Source: Fretibacterium sp. OH1220_COT-178 | GTDB taxonomy: Bacteria; Synergistota; Synergistia; Synergistales; Aminobacteriaceae | DNA length: 64,000 nt | Direction: 5' to 3' | Assembly (NCBI RefSeq): GCF_003860125.1 | Contig: NZ_RQYL01000003.1 | Location: 90,259-154,258, forward strand | Part shown: piece by piece, positions 7,259-15,029 of the stretch | Layout: each line of letters starts with the position of its first letter | Numbering within the stretch: the first letter of the stretch is position 1 | The notes under the pieces: generated by a model | What the model was told of the DNA's origin: nothing | Databases searched by the model: none | What the model saw: the letters and a program-made list of their open reading frames with translations, nothing else | Position numbers and translations under genes: made by a program

Positions 7259-8332
7259 ATGTCGAGGCCCTATACCCTTCTGTTGGGTACGACCTGCTCC
7301 GGCTCCATTCCGGTTCCGCTTCGTTTGGAGCTGGAGGGGGAACGCATCCTGGGGGCCCGTCTCCTGCCGTTCCCTGAAAAAAACTCCTGGCGTACCGTGT
7401 CCCCGGAGCGGGGGCTGAAGATCGTCGCAGGGCTTCCGGGGACGGACGCCTTTGCCCGCAGTCTCTGCTATATTCAGGCCGTAGAGCGCGCGGGGGGCTG
7501 GGAGGTCCCCCCGAGGGGGCAGTATGTCCGTACCGCGATGCTCGAGCTGGAGCGGATGGCCTCGCACCTCCTGTGGATCGCACGGCTCTGCCGCTCCATC
7601 GGCTTCGCTTCAGGCCTTCACAGGGCGCTACGCTTGGGACATTCCGTCCTGGAAGCTGCGGACCCCCTTTTAGAGGCGCCTTTCGGCCGCGGGCTCCTGA
7701 AGGTCGGGGGGGTCTCGAAGGACATCTCTCCCAAGGCCGACCGTGAGATTCGGAGGATGGCCGTGTCCCTTCCCGGCGAGTTCGAATCCCTGTCCTCACG
7801 ACTGCTGAAGGGGGTTCCGGTCCGCCCGCGCATCGAGGCCGTGGGCATACTGGGGCGGGCGGAGGCCCTGCGCTGCGGAGTGACCGGGCCGGTCGCCCGC
7901 GGCAGCGGGATTCGCATGGATCTTCGAAAGAGCGCCCCCGGGGAGGCCTACTCGGATATCGAAGTGGAGCCGGTCCTTCCTGGGGAGTCCGGCGGAGGGG
8001 GGCGCGGGGATGTGCGTGACCGTTTGGCCGTTCGTGTGGGCGAGCTGTCTCAGTCGTTGCGGATACTTATAAAAATTTTTGAGGGGCTCCCCGAAGGGCC
8101 CCTCGCCACCGAGCCCCTGGCTCCCCCTCTTGGAGCGACGGGGTGGGGCATCGTCGGGGCGCCTCAGGGGGACGAGAATCAATTCGTGCGCTTGGATGGA
8201 GAGGGCAACGTCTCCCTGTGGGAGCGCCGATCGCCCGGGGCGTCCAATCTGACCGCGCTGCCCGATCTGCTCGTGGGGAACGAACTGGCCGATGTCGCTC
8301 CGATCCTGGCCAGCGTCGCCCCGGTATTCTGA
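7259..8332 (+). CDS. NuoD/hydrogenase large-subunit-like protein lacking NiFe ligands
   Basis: A 357-residue member of the NuoD/MbhL family. Conserved stretches include 'YIQAVERAGGWEVPPRGQYVRTAMLELERMASHLLWIA' and, at the C-terminus, 'DLLVGNELADVAPILASVAPVF'. The N-terminal NiFe motif (RxCGxC) is replaced by 'AGLPGTDAFARSL' around residues 57-69. The protein stops exactly where NiFe enzymes continue with DPCxxC. Complex I NuoD also lacks the NiFe site, but there it works next to cluster N2. GAGGAGG precedes the ATG at 7259. Confidence 0.8.
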   Translation: MSRPYTLLLGTTCSGSIPVPLRLELEGERILGARLLPFPEKNSWRTVSPERGLKIVAGLPGTDAFARSLCYIQAVERAGGWEVPPRGQYVRTAMLELERMASHLLWIARLCRSIGFASGLHRALRLGHSVLEAADPLLEAPFGRGLLKVGGVSKDISPKADREIRRMAVSLPGEFESLSSRLLKGVPVRPRIEAVGILGRAEALRCGVTGPVARGSGIRMDLRKSAPGEAYSDIEVEPVLPGESGGGGRGDVRDRLAVRVGELSQSLRILIKIFEGLPEGPLATEPLAPPLGATGWGIVGAPQGDENQFVRLDGEGNVSLWERRSPGASNLTALPDLLVGNELADVAPILASVAPVF

Positions 8333-8357
8333 CGGGGGCCGAAGGGGGGGGCGCGTC

Positions 8358-9356
8358 ATGAGCGTATTTTTTGCCCTGTTTCTGAAAATGTTCGCCGCTG
8401 CGGTCCTTCTGCCCCTGGCGGCCTTGGGGGCCCTGATCTCGGATGGCGCCGTGCGGGGGCTCGCCGCCCGCATTCTGGGAGAGCCCTCTCCGTCCCCTCT
8501 GCAGCCGGTCCATGACGTCCTCAAGCTCTCCTTCAAGGAGTCCATCGAGCCGAGGGGCTCCGCCGGGCCCCTGTTTCGAGCCGCTCCCTGGCTCTCTCTG
8601 GCCCTGGTCCTGATGGTCTTTCTCTACATCCCCGCGGGACGTTTTCCTGCCGTGCTGGGCGGCGAGGGCGACGTGATCCTGATCTTTTTCCTTCTTGTCG
8701 CGAGCAGTTCCTTCAGGGTGCTGGGGGGAACGGCAAGCGCAAATTCGTTGGCCGTCCTGGGGGCCGGACGGGAGACGGCCCTGATGATGGCCTGGGGCGT
8801 CCCCTTTTCCCTCGTCGTCGGCGCGCTGGCCTGGCTGGCCTGGCGCACGGGAATGCCCGGGGTCCCGATGGGAATCGAGGTGTTCGTGGCGAAGTCCGTA
8901 TGGTCGGTGGTCGGCGGGGCCGGGGTGCTGGGCCTGACCGCACTGATGTTTGCCCTTGCCGCCATCCTGCCCGCAGTCTCGGGAGAGGGTCCCATGCAGA
9001 TATCCGAATCCGAGGACATCCTCTCGGGTCTGTCCGTCGAGTACAGCGGCATCGACCTCGCTTTTCTCGAGATTGCAGGTTCCCTTCGCGCCTTTGCCGT
9101 ATCCGCCCTCTTCGTCTCGTTCTTCTTGCCGATCTCGGCTTCGGGCCCTTTCGGTCGAGGAGGCTTCTTCGTTGCGACCCTCGAATTCCCGCTCTTCTGG
9201 ACCAAGGTCTTTCTCGTCCGGACAACGATTGGAAGCGCATCCAGGGTGCTCTTCACCCGCCTCTCTCCCGGAGGGGCCGTGCGGTTCTGCCTGGGGGGAG
9301 CCCTGGGGCTGTCGCTGGTCGGGGCCCTGTTGCTGTCCGTGGATCTTCTGCTTTAG
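8358..9356 (+). CDS. NuoH/MbhM-like membrane anchor subunit
   Basis: A 332-residue polytopic protein of the NuoH family, which joins the soluble hydrogenase-like arm to the ion-pumping membrane arm. Family landmarks kept are 'SPLQPVHDVLKLSFKESIEP' (NuoH 'GpfQplaDalKLl.KE'), 'LGAGRETALMMAWGVP' (ASvR/quinone-loop glutamate region) and 'ILSGLSVEYSGIDLAFLEIAGSLRAF' (E..l..G...EYSg). It is the last gene of the operon. A ferredoxin-like NuoI/MbhN gene would be expected next, but 10 bases later the convergent rarA gene ends. Confidence 0.85.
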   Translation: MSVFFALFLKMFAAAVLLPLAALGALISDGAVRGLAARILGEPSPSPLQPVHDVLKLSFKESIEPRGSAGPLFRAAPWLSLALVLMVFLYIPAGRFPAVLGGEGDVILIFFLLVASSSFRVLGGTASANSLAVLGAGRETALMMAWGVPFSLVVGALAWLAWRTGMPGVPMGIEVFVAKSVWSVVGGAGVLGLTALMFALAAILPAVSGEGPMQISESEDILSGLSVEYSGIDLAFLEIAGSLRAFAVSALFVSFFLPISASGPFGRGGFFVATLEFPLFWTKVFLVRTTIGSASRVLFTRLSPGGAVRFCLGGALGLSLVGALLLSVDLLL

Positions 9357-9366
9357 GCGGAGCCGC

Positions 9367-10638
9367 TCAGGAGACGTCCGGCGGCTCGGAGAAGCGCCTC
9401 CAGAGGCGACGCAGCCGAGAGGCGATCCGTTCTTCATAGCCCAGATCCCCCGGATGATAGAAGCGCCTCGGGGTTTCCATGTACCTCTGGGGGAGCCAGT
9501 GGCGCGGGTCGTCGTGAGGGTAGAGATAACCGCTGCCGTCCGGTTTGAGATGCTGGGGAACGGGCTGGAGGTCCCCGCCCTCTATGGCCCTCATGGCCTT
9601 GTCGACGGCGAGGTAGGCGCTGTTGCTCTTCGGGGCGGCGGCCAGGTAAAGGACGGCCTCGGACAGGATGATGCGGGCCTCGGGAAGTCCCGTCATGTCC
9701 GAGGCGTAGGCAGCCGCGGACGCGACCTGCAGGGCTGCGGGGTCCGCCAGTCCGATGTCCTCCGCGGCGGAGATCAGGAGGCGCCTGCAGACGAAACGTA
9801 TGTCCTCTCCCCCGGCCAGGAGGCGGGACAGCCAGTAGAGTGCCGCGTCGGGGTCCGAGCCGCGGATGCTCTTGATCATGGCGGAGGCTATGGCGTAATG
9901 GTCGTCTCCCTCCCGGTCGAAACGGATGTGGGCGCTTCCCGCAACCCGTTCGACGTGGCTTTCGGCCAGGGTCGAGCCCCCGGAGGCCGCGGCAAAGGCG
10001 GCGGCCGTCTCCAGCCGCGTCAGGGCCTGGCGGACGTCGCCGCCCGACGAGAGGGCGAGGGACCGAAGAACGGGGTCCGAGGCCTCGAGCTCCAGACCGC
10101 CCAGACCACGTTCTTCATCCGTCAGAGCCCGGCGCAGCAAGGGCATGAGGTCGTCCGCCTTCAAAGGATGAAGGTCGAACACGATCATCCGCGAGAGCAG
10201 GGTCTTGTTGATCTCGTAACGGGGGTTCTCCGTCGTCGTTCCGATCAGGATCAGGTCGCCCTTCTCCACGGAGGGCAGAAGCACGTTCTGCTGAGATCGG
10301 TTGAAGTGGTAGAGCTCGTCGACGAAGGCCAGGGCGGAGGTGCCTCCCCCCATGGCCTTGAGGCGTTTGGCCTCCTCCACCAGATCCCTCAGCTCTGCGA
10401 CCTTGGCCGTGACGGCATTGATCTCCAGGAGGCTGCGCCCGGTGTGCCCGGCGATGAGGCGGACCAGGGTGGTCTTGCCGACGCCCGGAGGCCCGTAGAG
10501 GATGCAGCTGGGAATCCGTCCGGCCTCGATGAGCGTGCGCAGAGGCCCCCCAGGGCCCATAAGATGCTCCTGCCCGCAGTATTCGTCCAGTGTTCGGGGC
10601 CTCATGCGCTCCGCAAGGGGTGTTTCGAACTCCCTCAT
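9367..10638 (-). CDS. rarA: Replication-associated recombination protein RarA (MgsA)
   Basis: A 423-residue AAA+ ATPase related to clamp loaders, acting at stalled forks. Visible: 'MRPRTLDEYCGQEHLMGPG', Walker A 'GPPGVGKTTL', Walker B-like 'ALAFVDELYHFNRSQQNVLLPSVE' (family 'DEIHRFNKaQQD'; here the histidine of DEIH is Y), sensor 'IGTTTENP', arginine finger 'ALLSR'-like 'TLLSRM', and the C-terminal tetramerisation part with 'AAEDIGLADP' and 'PHD'. The start at 10638 overlaps the stop of the upstream HAD gene by ATGA. Confidence 0.93.
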   Translation of the reverse strand: MREFETPLAERMRPRTLDEYCGQEHLMGPGGPLRTLIEAGRIPSCILYGPPGVGKTTLVRLIAGHTGRSLLEINAVTAKVAELRDLVEEAKRLKAMGGGTSALAFVDELYHFNRSQQNVLLPSVEKGDLILIGTTTENPRYEINKTLLSRMIVFDLHPLKADDLMPLLRRALTDEERGLGGLELEASDPVLRSLALSSGGDVRQALTRLETAAAFAAASGGSTLAESHVERVAGSAHIRFDREGDDHYAIASAMIKSIRGSDPDAALYWLSRLLAGGEDIRFVCRRLLISAAEDIGLADPAALQVASAAAYASDMTGLPEARIILSEAVLYLAAAPKSNSAYLAVDKAMRAIEGGDLQPVPQHLKPDGSGYLYPHDDPRHWLPQRYMETPRRFYHPGDLGYEERIASRLRRLWRRFSEPPDVS

Positions 10639-11639
10639 GACGCACTGTCCCCGCACAGTACGTCTAGTAGAAAAGCGTCCAGATCGGCATCCGCAATTCC
10701 CCTGACATCGACGGACCGAAGCCCGGGCGGGGGGTCGGAGAGGATCTGTATGGAGGGCCAGCGCTGGCTGAGCACCTCCCGCAGCACGTCCGCGAGAGGA
10801 CGGTCGATGTGGCGGGGCGGGAGCTCCGAATTCTTCCAATCCTCCATCCGGAGCCGAGCTCCCTCGGGAACGGTCAGCCTGACCGCGCCGCGCCGCGCCA
10901 GCTGGACGGCCAGGCGATAGGCTCCCTGCTCCGGCAGGTGCCACAGACATTGGCCCTGAGCACGAAGGTAGGCTTCGCCGCGTTCCTCGGCGAGGGCACG
11001 GTATTCCCACGGGACGAGAGCGGAGGGAGTCTCCAGGGCCGAAAGAAAGTCCCGCAGCCGGGGGTAGGCCGCATCGGCCAGATGCCCCCACTCCTCGGGG
11101 TCGCGCTCGACCAGGACGCAACGGACCGCCGCGCGTCGGGCTCCGAGCATGTCGTAGACGAAGTCTCCCACCATGACGCAGTTGTCCAAGGCGATGCCCA
11201 GTCGCTCCGACGCCAGGGCCAGGGCCTCGGGCTCGGGCTTGACGGCGGGGTCCTCCCGGCTGAGCAGGACGGGGGGCAACGCGATCCCGCACCGCTCGGC
11301 GGCCAGCAAAATGGAATCCCTGCAGTTGCGGGAGACGACGGCCCAGGGCTTTCCGGACCGTCTCAGCCACGCGAGGAATTCACGCGCTCCGTCGACGGGG
11401 ACGGCCCTCTCCGCCCCCTCCATTTCGATGCGCCGGATCTCTGCCTTGACCTCCTCGCGAAGAGGGGGCGGGAGGGCATCCGCAGTTTCGATCAGAGGCA
11501 CGATCCTGCCCCCGAAATATTTTCGCCGCAGGGCGGTGAAATCCAGTCTGGTGTCGGCCAGGACGCCGTCCCAATCCAAGATGAAGGCGTCCATCAACGC
11601 GGGGTGCCAGAAGGGAGGGGCGATCGTCGCTTCGGTCAT
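10635..11639 (-). CDS. HAD-superfamily hydrolase with an extra C-terminal domain
   Basis: 334 residues. Residues 1-215 are a haloacid-dehalogenase-type phosphatase: nucleophile motif 'DWDGVLADT' (D22, D24), motif II 'VVSRNC', motif III lysine in 'AVKPEP' and motif IV 'MVGDFVYDM'. Phosphoglycolate phosphatase is the nearest well-known relative. Residues from about 220 to 334 ('YLRAQGQCLWHLPEQGAYRLAVQLARRGAVRLTVPEGARL...') do not belong to the HAD fold and I do not recognise them. The gene is translationally coupled to rarA. Confidence 0.75.
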   Translation of the reverse strand: MTEATIAPPFWHPALMDAFILDWDGVLADTRLDFTALRRKYFGGRIVPLIETADALPPPLREEVKAEIRRIEMEGAERAVPVDGAREFLAWLRRSGKPWAVVSRNCRDSILLAAERCGIALPPVLLSREDPAVKPEPEALALASERLGIALDNCVMVGDFVYDMLGARRAAVRCVLVERDPEEWGHLADAAYPRLRDFLSALETPSALVPWEYRALAEERGEAYLRAQGQCLWHLPEQGAYRLAVQLARRGAVRLTVPEGARLRMEDWKNSELPPRHIDRPLADVLREVLSQRWPSIQILSDPPPGLRSVDVRGIADADLDAFLLDVLCGDSAS

Positions 11640-11663
11640 TTGCTCGGCTCCTTTCCTGCTGGT

Positions 11664-12062
11664 TCAGCGGACGATCTTTGTGACGCCGCATTCGCGGAAC
11701 CACGTTTCGATGCGTTCCGCAATATCCCCCTGAACCACGATCACGCCCTCCTCGACGTGCGCACCGGTCCCCAGAGCTTTGCGCAGATCCCGGGCCAGGG
11801 TCTCGAGCTGCGTTGCCGTCGGTGCCGGGGTCGTCAGAACCCGGGTGACCCACTTGCCGCCCCGCCCGGCGCGTGTCCGCTGAAGGACGACGCGGGAAAA
11901 CGAGGGGGGCGGGGCGACGGCGGAGGGTTCGGGTTTCCCCCCCGGGGCCGGAGGCGGTACGGGATGCCCCATGAGCTCCCCCAGGGACAGGCCGAGGGGG
12001 CCGCTCTCCGTCGTGGTGTCGATGCGTTTCGGGCTTTCGCTTTTCGTTTTTTTCGGACTCAA
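11664..12062 (-). CDS. YciH/SUI1-family translation factor
   Basis: A 132-residue protein whose second half, 'VVLQRTRAGRGGKWVTRVL...LARDLRKALGTGAHVEEGVIVVQGDIAERIETWFRECGVTKI', is a complete SUI1/eIF1-like domain. Bacterial YciH influences start-site fidelity and non-canonical initiation. The N-terminal 55 residues are a proline-rich linker. A TTG start at 12062 is chosen because AGAGAGG lies 8 bases upstream on the minus strand and no ATG is better placed; the next in-frame ATG would remove about 35 residues of the linker. Confidence 0.8.
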   Translation of the reverse strand: MSPKKTKSESPKRIDTTTESGPLGLSLGELMGHPVPPPAPGGKPEPSAVAPPPSFSRVVLQRTRAGRGGKWVTRVLTTPAPTATQLETLARDLRKALGTGAHVEEGVIVVQGDIAERIETWFRECGVTKIVR

Positions 12063-12193
12063 GTTTTGAACCTCTCTGTAATTCGTGTCCCCGAGAGCAA
12101 AAGAATCTCGGAACGTCCTCCCTAAAAGTATAGCGTACGAGGGGTTCTTGAGTGTGCCGTCGGCAACGGTATGTCCAAGTGTCCCCGCTTTGC

Positions 12194-12199
12194 TATAAT
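12194..12199 (+). promoter_or_regulatory. Extended -10 promoter (TGC-TATAAT) for the 12252 gene
   Basis: A perfect TATAAT preceded by TGC at 12191-12193 gives an extended -10 element. No good -35 hexamer is seen 17 bases upstream. It lies in the divergent region between the minus-strand YciH gene and the plus-strand flavin-type gene. A TATACT on the minus strand at 12127-12132 could serve the opposite gene. Confidence 0.5.
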
Positions 12200-12251
12200 T
12201 CTGGGATAAAATAAATGAAAAACGGCCAGAGGACTGGAGGCATGAGATCGT

Positions 12252-12731
12252 ATGAGGCGGAAGGACCGTGAGGTGGCGGATCTCGGGGCTATCGAACGGA
12301 TTATCGGGGCCTGCAAGGTTTTTCGATTGGCTATGGTCGATGGGACGCGGCCCTACGTCGTCCCGATGAATTTTGGTTACGACCTTCGGGGCGGAGCGCT
12401 CGAGTTCTATTGCCACAGTGCTCCGGAGGGCCGCAAGATCGATATCCTGAGGGGGAATCCCGAGGTCTGCTTCGAGATGGACTGCGGCCACCGGCTTGTC
12501 GAGGCCGAGGCCGCCTGCAGTTACGGCTTCGCCTACTCGAGCGTCATCGGGGAAGGATCGGTCTTCTTCATCGAGGAGCCTGAGGAAAAACTGCGGGCAT
12601 TGCTGAAAATCATGGAGCACCAGGCGGGGCGGTCGGATTTTTCCATTCCCCCTGAAGCCCTGAGTCGGGTTTTGATGTTCAAGGTCGCGGCCACGTCGTT
12701 CTCGGCCAAACAGCGGCTCCTCCCCGAGTAA
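12252..12731 (+). CDS. Pyridoxamine 5'-phosphate oxidase-like flavoprotein (NimA-like)
   Basis: A 159-residue split-barrel FMN-binding protein. Features of the NimA/PPOX branch are 'FRLAMVDGTRPYVVPMNFGYD' (family 'g.LA.vd.g.PyvvPl.f.y'), 'LEFYCHSAPEGRKIDILRGNPEVCFEMD' and 'YSSVIGEGSVFFIEEPEEKLRALLKIMEHQAG'. Such proteins reduce or bind flavin-linked substrates and some confer nitroimidazole resistance; the substrate here is unknown. GGAGG at 12236-12240 precedes the ATG. Confidence 0.85.
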   Translation: MRRKDREVADLGAIERIIGACKVFRLAMVDGTRPYVVPMNFGYDLRGGALEFYCHSAPEGRKIDILRGNPEVCFEMDCGHRLVEAEAACSYGFAYSSVIGEGSVFFIEEPEEKLRALLKIMEHQAGRSDFSIPPEALSRVLMFKVAATSFSAKQRLLPE

Positions 12732-12735
12732 GGCC

Positions 12736-12930
12736 ATGCCACAGAGCAGCGTTTATGCTCTTTTGGGGCTTCTCTCCTTCGTTCTCGCCCTTTGGGTCGC
12801 CCGACTGGTGGTGAGGATCCAGAGGGGCGAGCTTCCCGGCGGGGACCTCTGGGTCCTGTATCTCAGGATTCTGTTGGGTTTTTTGTTTGCGGCCGCCATC
12901 GTCTACGGCTACCGGTCTTTTTCCCCCTGA
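12736..12930 (+). CDS. Small membrane protein, unknown function
   Basis: A 64-residue protein, 'MPQSSVYALLGLLSFVLALWVARLVV' followed by a short polar loop and a second hydrophobic segment 'WVLYLRILLGFLFAAAIVYGY'. Two transmembrane helices are predicted by eye. It begins 4 bases after the flavoprotein stop and is probably co-transcribed with it. No family recognised. Confidence 0.55.
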   Translation: MPQSSVYALLGLLSFVLALWVARLVVRIQRGELPGGDLWVLYLRILLGFLFAAAIVYGYRSFSP

Positions 12931-13021
12931 CCTTTTTTGACGGCGGTTTCCGGGGCTGTTCCCGAGGGAAAGTCTCCACCCTTCGAGGTGTGACGGATCT
13001 GGTTATGGATAGGGAGCGAAG

Positions 13022-14887
13022 ATGAAACGCACAATCCTGATCGTATTGGCCGTGTTGTTTTTGGGGCGGGGGACGGTCATTCCCTCCGTGGGGGCCGAGC
13101 TCCCGCGCGCACAGCTCGACGAGTCCGAGCGCCATTTTACCCGGGCCTACGCCTACTTTTTGGACCGGGACTATTGGAGCACCCTGGATTATTTGGACCG
13201 CGCCCTTAAGGCGAACACCTACCTGGTCGACTACTACTTGCTCAAGGGGCTGACGGTGGAGCGCACCGGGGATTTCGATGGGGCACGAAAGGCCTTGGCC
13301 AGCTATCTCGAGGTTCGAACTCTGGACCGCACGGCGCCAAGGATCCTCAACTGTATTCTGGCTCAAGAACGGTTGCTCAGGGCTATTCTGGGTCCCTTGC
13401 CTCTGGCCTCCCGCTGGCAGTTCTCCCGTCCGGATCTTCAGCGGGAGTGGGAGTGCGGTTTTTTTCGCCCCTTCAACGTCGTCGGGCTGGGAAAGGTCGA
13501 GGCGTTGGACTCCGCTCTGTGCCTTTCGGATACGTTGGGGGACAAAATTTATCTGAGCGGGGGGGAGGGGAGGTTTCGCTCCGTTCCCGTCGATTCTCCC
13601 GCCGTCACGCTTCCGCTTGGAGACGGAACATTTTTCGTCTTTGGGAGCAGCGGGGACGTGTTTTCTTTTTTCGATTTGCCCGGGGAGAACATCTCCCTGG
13701 ATCTGAGAGGCCGCATCCCGTCGCATGTCGTCGACGCGAGCTGGCTCTCCGAGGGGGAGTTCGCCGTAGCCGATCCCGTGGCGAGGGCTGTCGATTTTTA
13801 CGACCGGGAGACCCTGCAATCCCTGGCTTCCTGGACACCCCAAGAAGGGGAGATGCTCTTCGAGCCCGTGGGGATAAGCCGTTACGCCAACTGGCTTGCC
13901 GTCGCCGATAGGGGCAACGGCAGGGTTTATCTTCTGGAAACCATCGGGCGCCGGGAGTCCTTTTATGTGAAGGTCGATATGCCCCGTGACGTGCTTTGGT
14001 CTCCGTTGGGCGAGCTTTTCGTCCTGACCGAGAAGGGGGAGATTTTTCGCGCCGGAATCGACTTCGATCGCAGGGAGATACGCAACCTCGATCGCCTGGA
14101 GGTGGGCCTGGAGGATGTCTGGTCTCTCTTTCACTCTCCCCATGGAGATCTGTACGGCCTGGACATCTCCGCTTCGAAACTCTTCAAGGCGGTCATGCTG
14201 CCCTCCCGGGATGCGGGACAGGGATTTTTGGGGCTGTTCAACCCCGTCCTGGCCCTCGATAAGGACAAGGAGAGCTTTCTTGTGGATGCGACCCTGGGTT
14301 TTCCGTTCGTCTCCTATTTCAGGAACACCCACGCCGTTGCCCACTCCGTATGGAACGACAGAGCCATTCCTTCCTCGATGCATTGGATGCCCCGCGCCCC
14401 GCTCGATGCACTTCTGCTTCACCGTCCTCTGAAGTCGGGTTCCGTTCCGACCCCAAGCCTGCGGTCGGCCCGAGTGGAAGGAGGACGGGATGTCCGGATC
14501 GCCCTGCCCCCCCTATGGTCTTTGCACAGGGGGACGCTGACCAACGTGATTGTGGATTCCTCGATTTCGCTGTCTCCGGAGGACCTGCTGTATCTGGCGC
14601 GCTTTTGCCTGGAAAACGGCCTGCGTCTCGACGTCTGGGCCCGGGAGATCCCCTCGCTGGCTTTGACTCGTGTCAGCGCCTTTACGGGGGGGACGACGGT
14701 CTTCTCCTTGGCCCAGCCTCCAAGGGTTTCCCCGCCGTGGAGTCGGGTCCGGATTCGGATTCCGCTGCCCAGGGAGCTCTCCTCCTCGGGATACCCCAGC
14801 CGCTCCATGCTCGCCGTGTATCTGGACATCGGATTGGTGCAGATGAAGGGGTGGATTCCTCTCTGGCCCGACCTCCTCTTTCCGTAG
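13022..14887 (+). CDS. Secreted TPR / beta-propeller-like protein, unknown function
   Basis: 621 residues with a signal peptide (cationic start, hydrophobic core to about residue 25, cleavage near 'SVGAEL'). Residues 35-105 look like two tetratricopeptide-type helical pairs ('AYAYFLDRDYWSTLDYLDRALKA', 'GDFDGARKALASYLEVR'). Residues 150-440 consist of repeated short beta segments of the type 'GISRYANWLAVADRGNGRVYLLE', consistent with an NHL-like propeller. The C-terminal 130 residues contain 'IVDSSISLSPEDLLYLARFCLENGLRLDVW..VSAFTGGTTVF', faintly like a von Willebrand A fold. A GGGAGCG site precedes the ATG. The cellular role is not deducible; a cell-envelope scaffold is a guess. Confidence 0.7.
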   Translation: MKRTILIVLAVLFLGRGTVIPSVGAELPRAQLDESERHFTRAYAYFLDRDYWSTLDYLDRALKANTYLVDYYLLKGLTVERTGDFDGARKALASYLEVRTLDRTAPRILNCILAQERLLRAILGPLPLASRWQFSRPDLQREWECGFFRPFNVVGLGKVEALDSALCLSDTLGDKIYLSGGEGRFRSVPVDSPAVTLPLGDGTFFVFGSSGDVFSFFDLPGENISLDLRGRIPSHVVDASWLSEGEFAVADPVARAVDFYDRETLQSLASWTPQEGEMLFEPVGISRYANWLAVADRGNGRVYLLETIGRRESFYVKVDMPRDVLWSPLGELFVLTEKGEIFRAGIDFDRREIRNLDRLEVGLEDVWSLFHSPHGDLYGLDISASKLFKAVMLPSRDAGQGFLGLFNPVLALDKDKESFLVDATLGFPFVSYFRNTHAVAHSVWNDRAIPSSMHWMPRAPLDALLLHRPLKSGSVPTPSLRSARVEGGRDVRIALPPLWSLHRGTLTNVIVDSSISLSPEDLLYLARFCLENGLRLDVWAREIPSLALTRVSAFTGGTTVFSLAQPPRVSPPWSRVRIRIPLPRELSSSGYPSRSMLAVYLDIGLVQMKGWIPLWPDLLFP

Positions 14888-14922
14888 GCCGGCCAGGGAG
14901 GGAGAGCGCGCGACGCTCATGG

Positions 14923-14955
14923 GAACGCCCCGCAGCGTCTGGCTGCGGGGCGTTC
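14923..14955 (+). terminator. Bidirectional hairpin between convergent genes
   Basis: A perfect 14-base-pair stem (GAACGCCCCGCAGC / GCTGCGGGGCGTTC) with a 5-base loop follows the 13022 gene and faces the convergent minus-strand operon. The T-rich tail is weak (TCTCGTC), so it may serve both strands with partial efficiency. Confidence 0.6.
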
Positions 14956-15029
14956 TCGTCACACGGCAAAACGCCGCTCCAAAATCGAAGAGAGCAGGGG
15001 AACGGTGCGCCGCAGATCTTGCCCTGCGT

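Noticed and set aside
2161..9356. Annotation of the operon as a hydrogen-evolving Mbh hydrogenase
   Set aside because: Gene order fits, but neither NiFe motif nor the cluster cysteines and ferredoxin-like subunit are present, so hydrogen chemistry is not supported.
9367..11370. A single 667-residue minus-strand frame starting at 11370
   Set aside because: Only residues from the ATG at 10638 show RarA features; the upstream part overlaps the HAD gene, which has clear motifs and a proper start.
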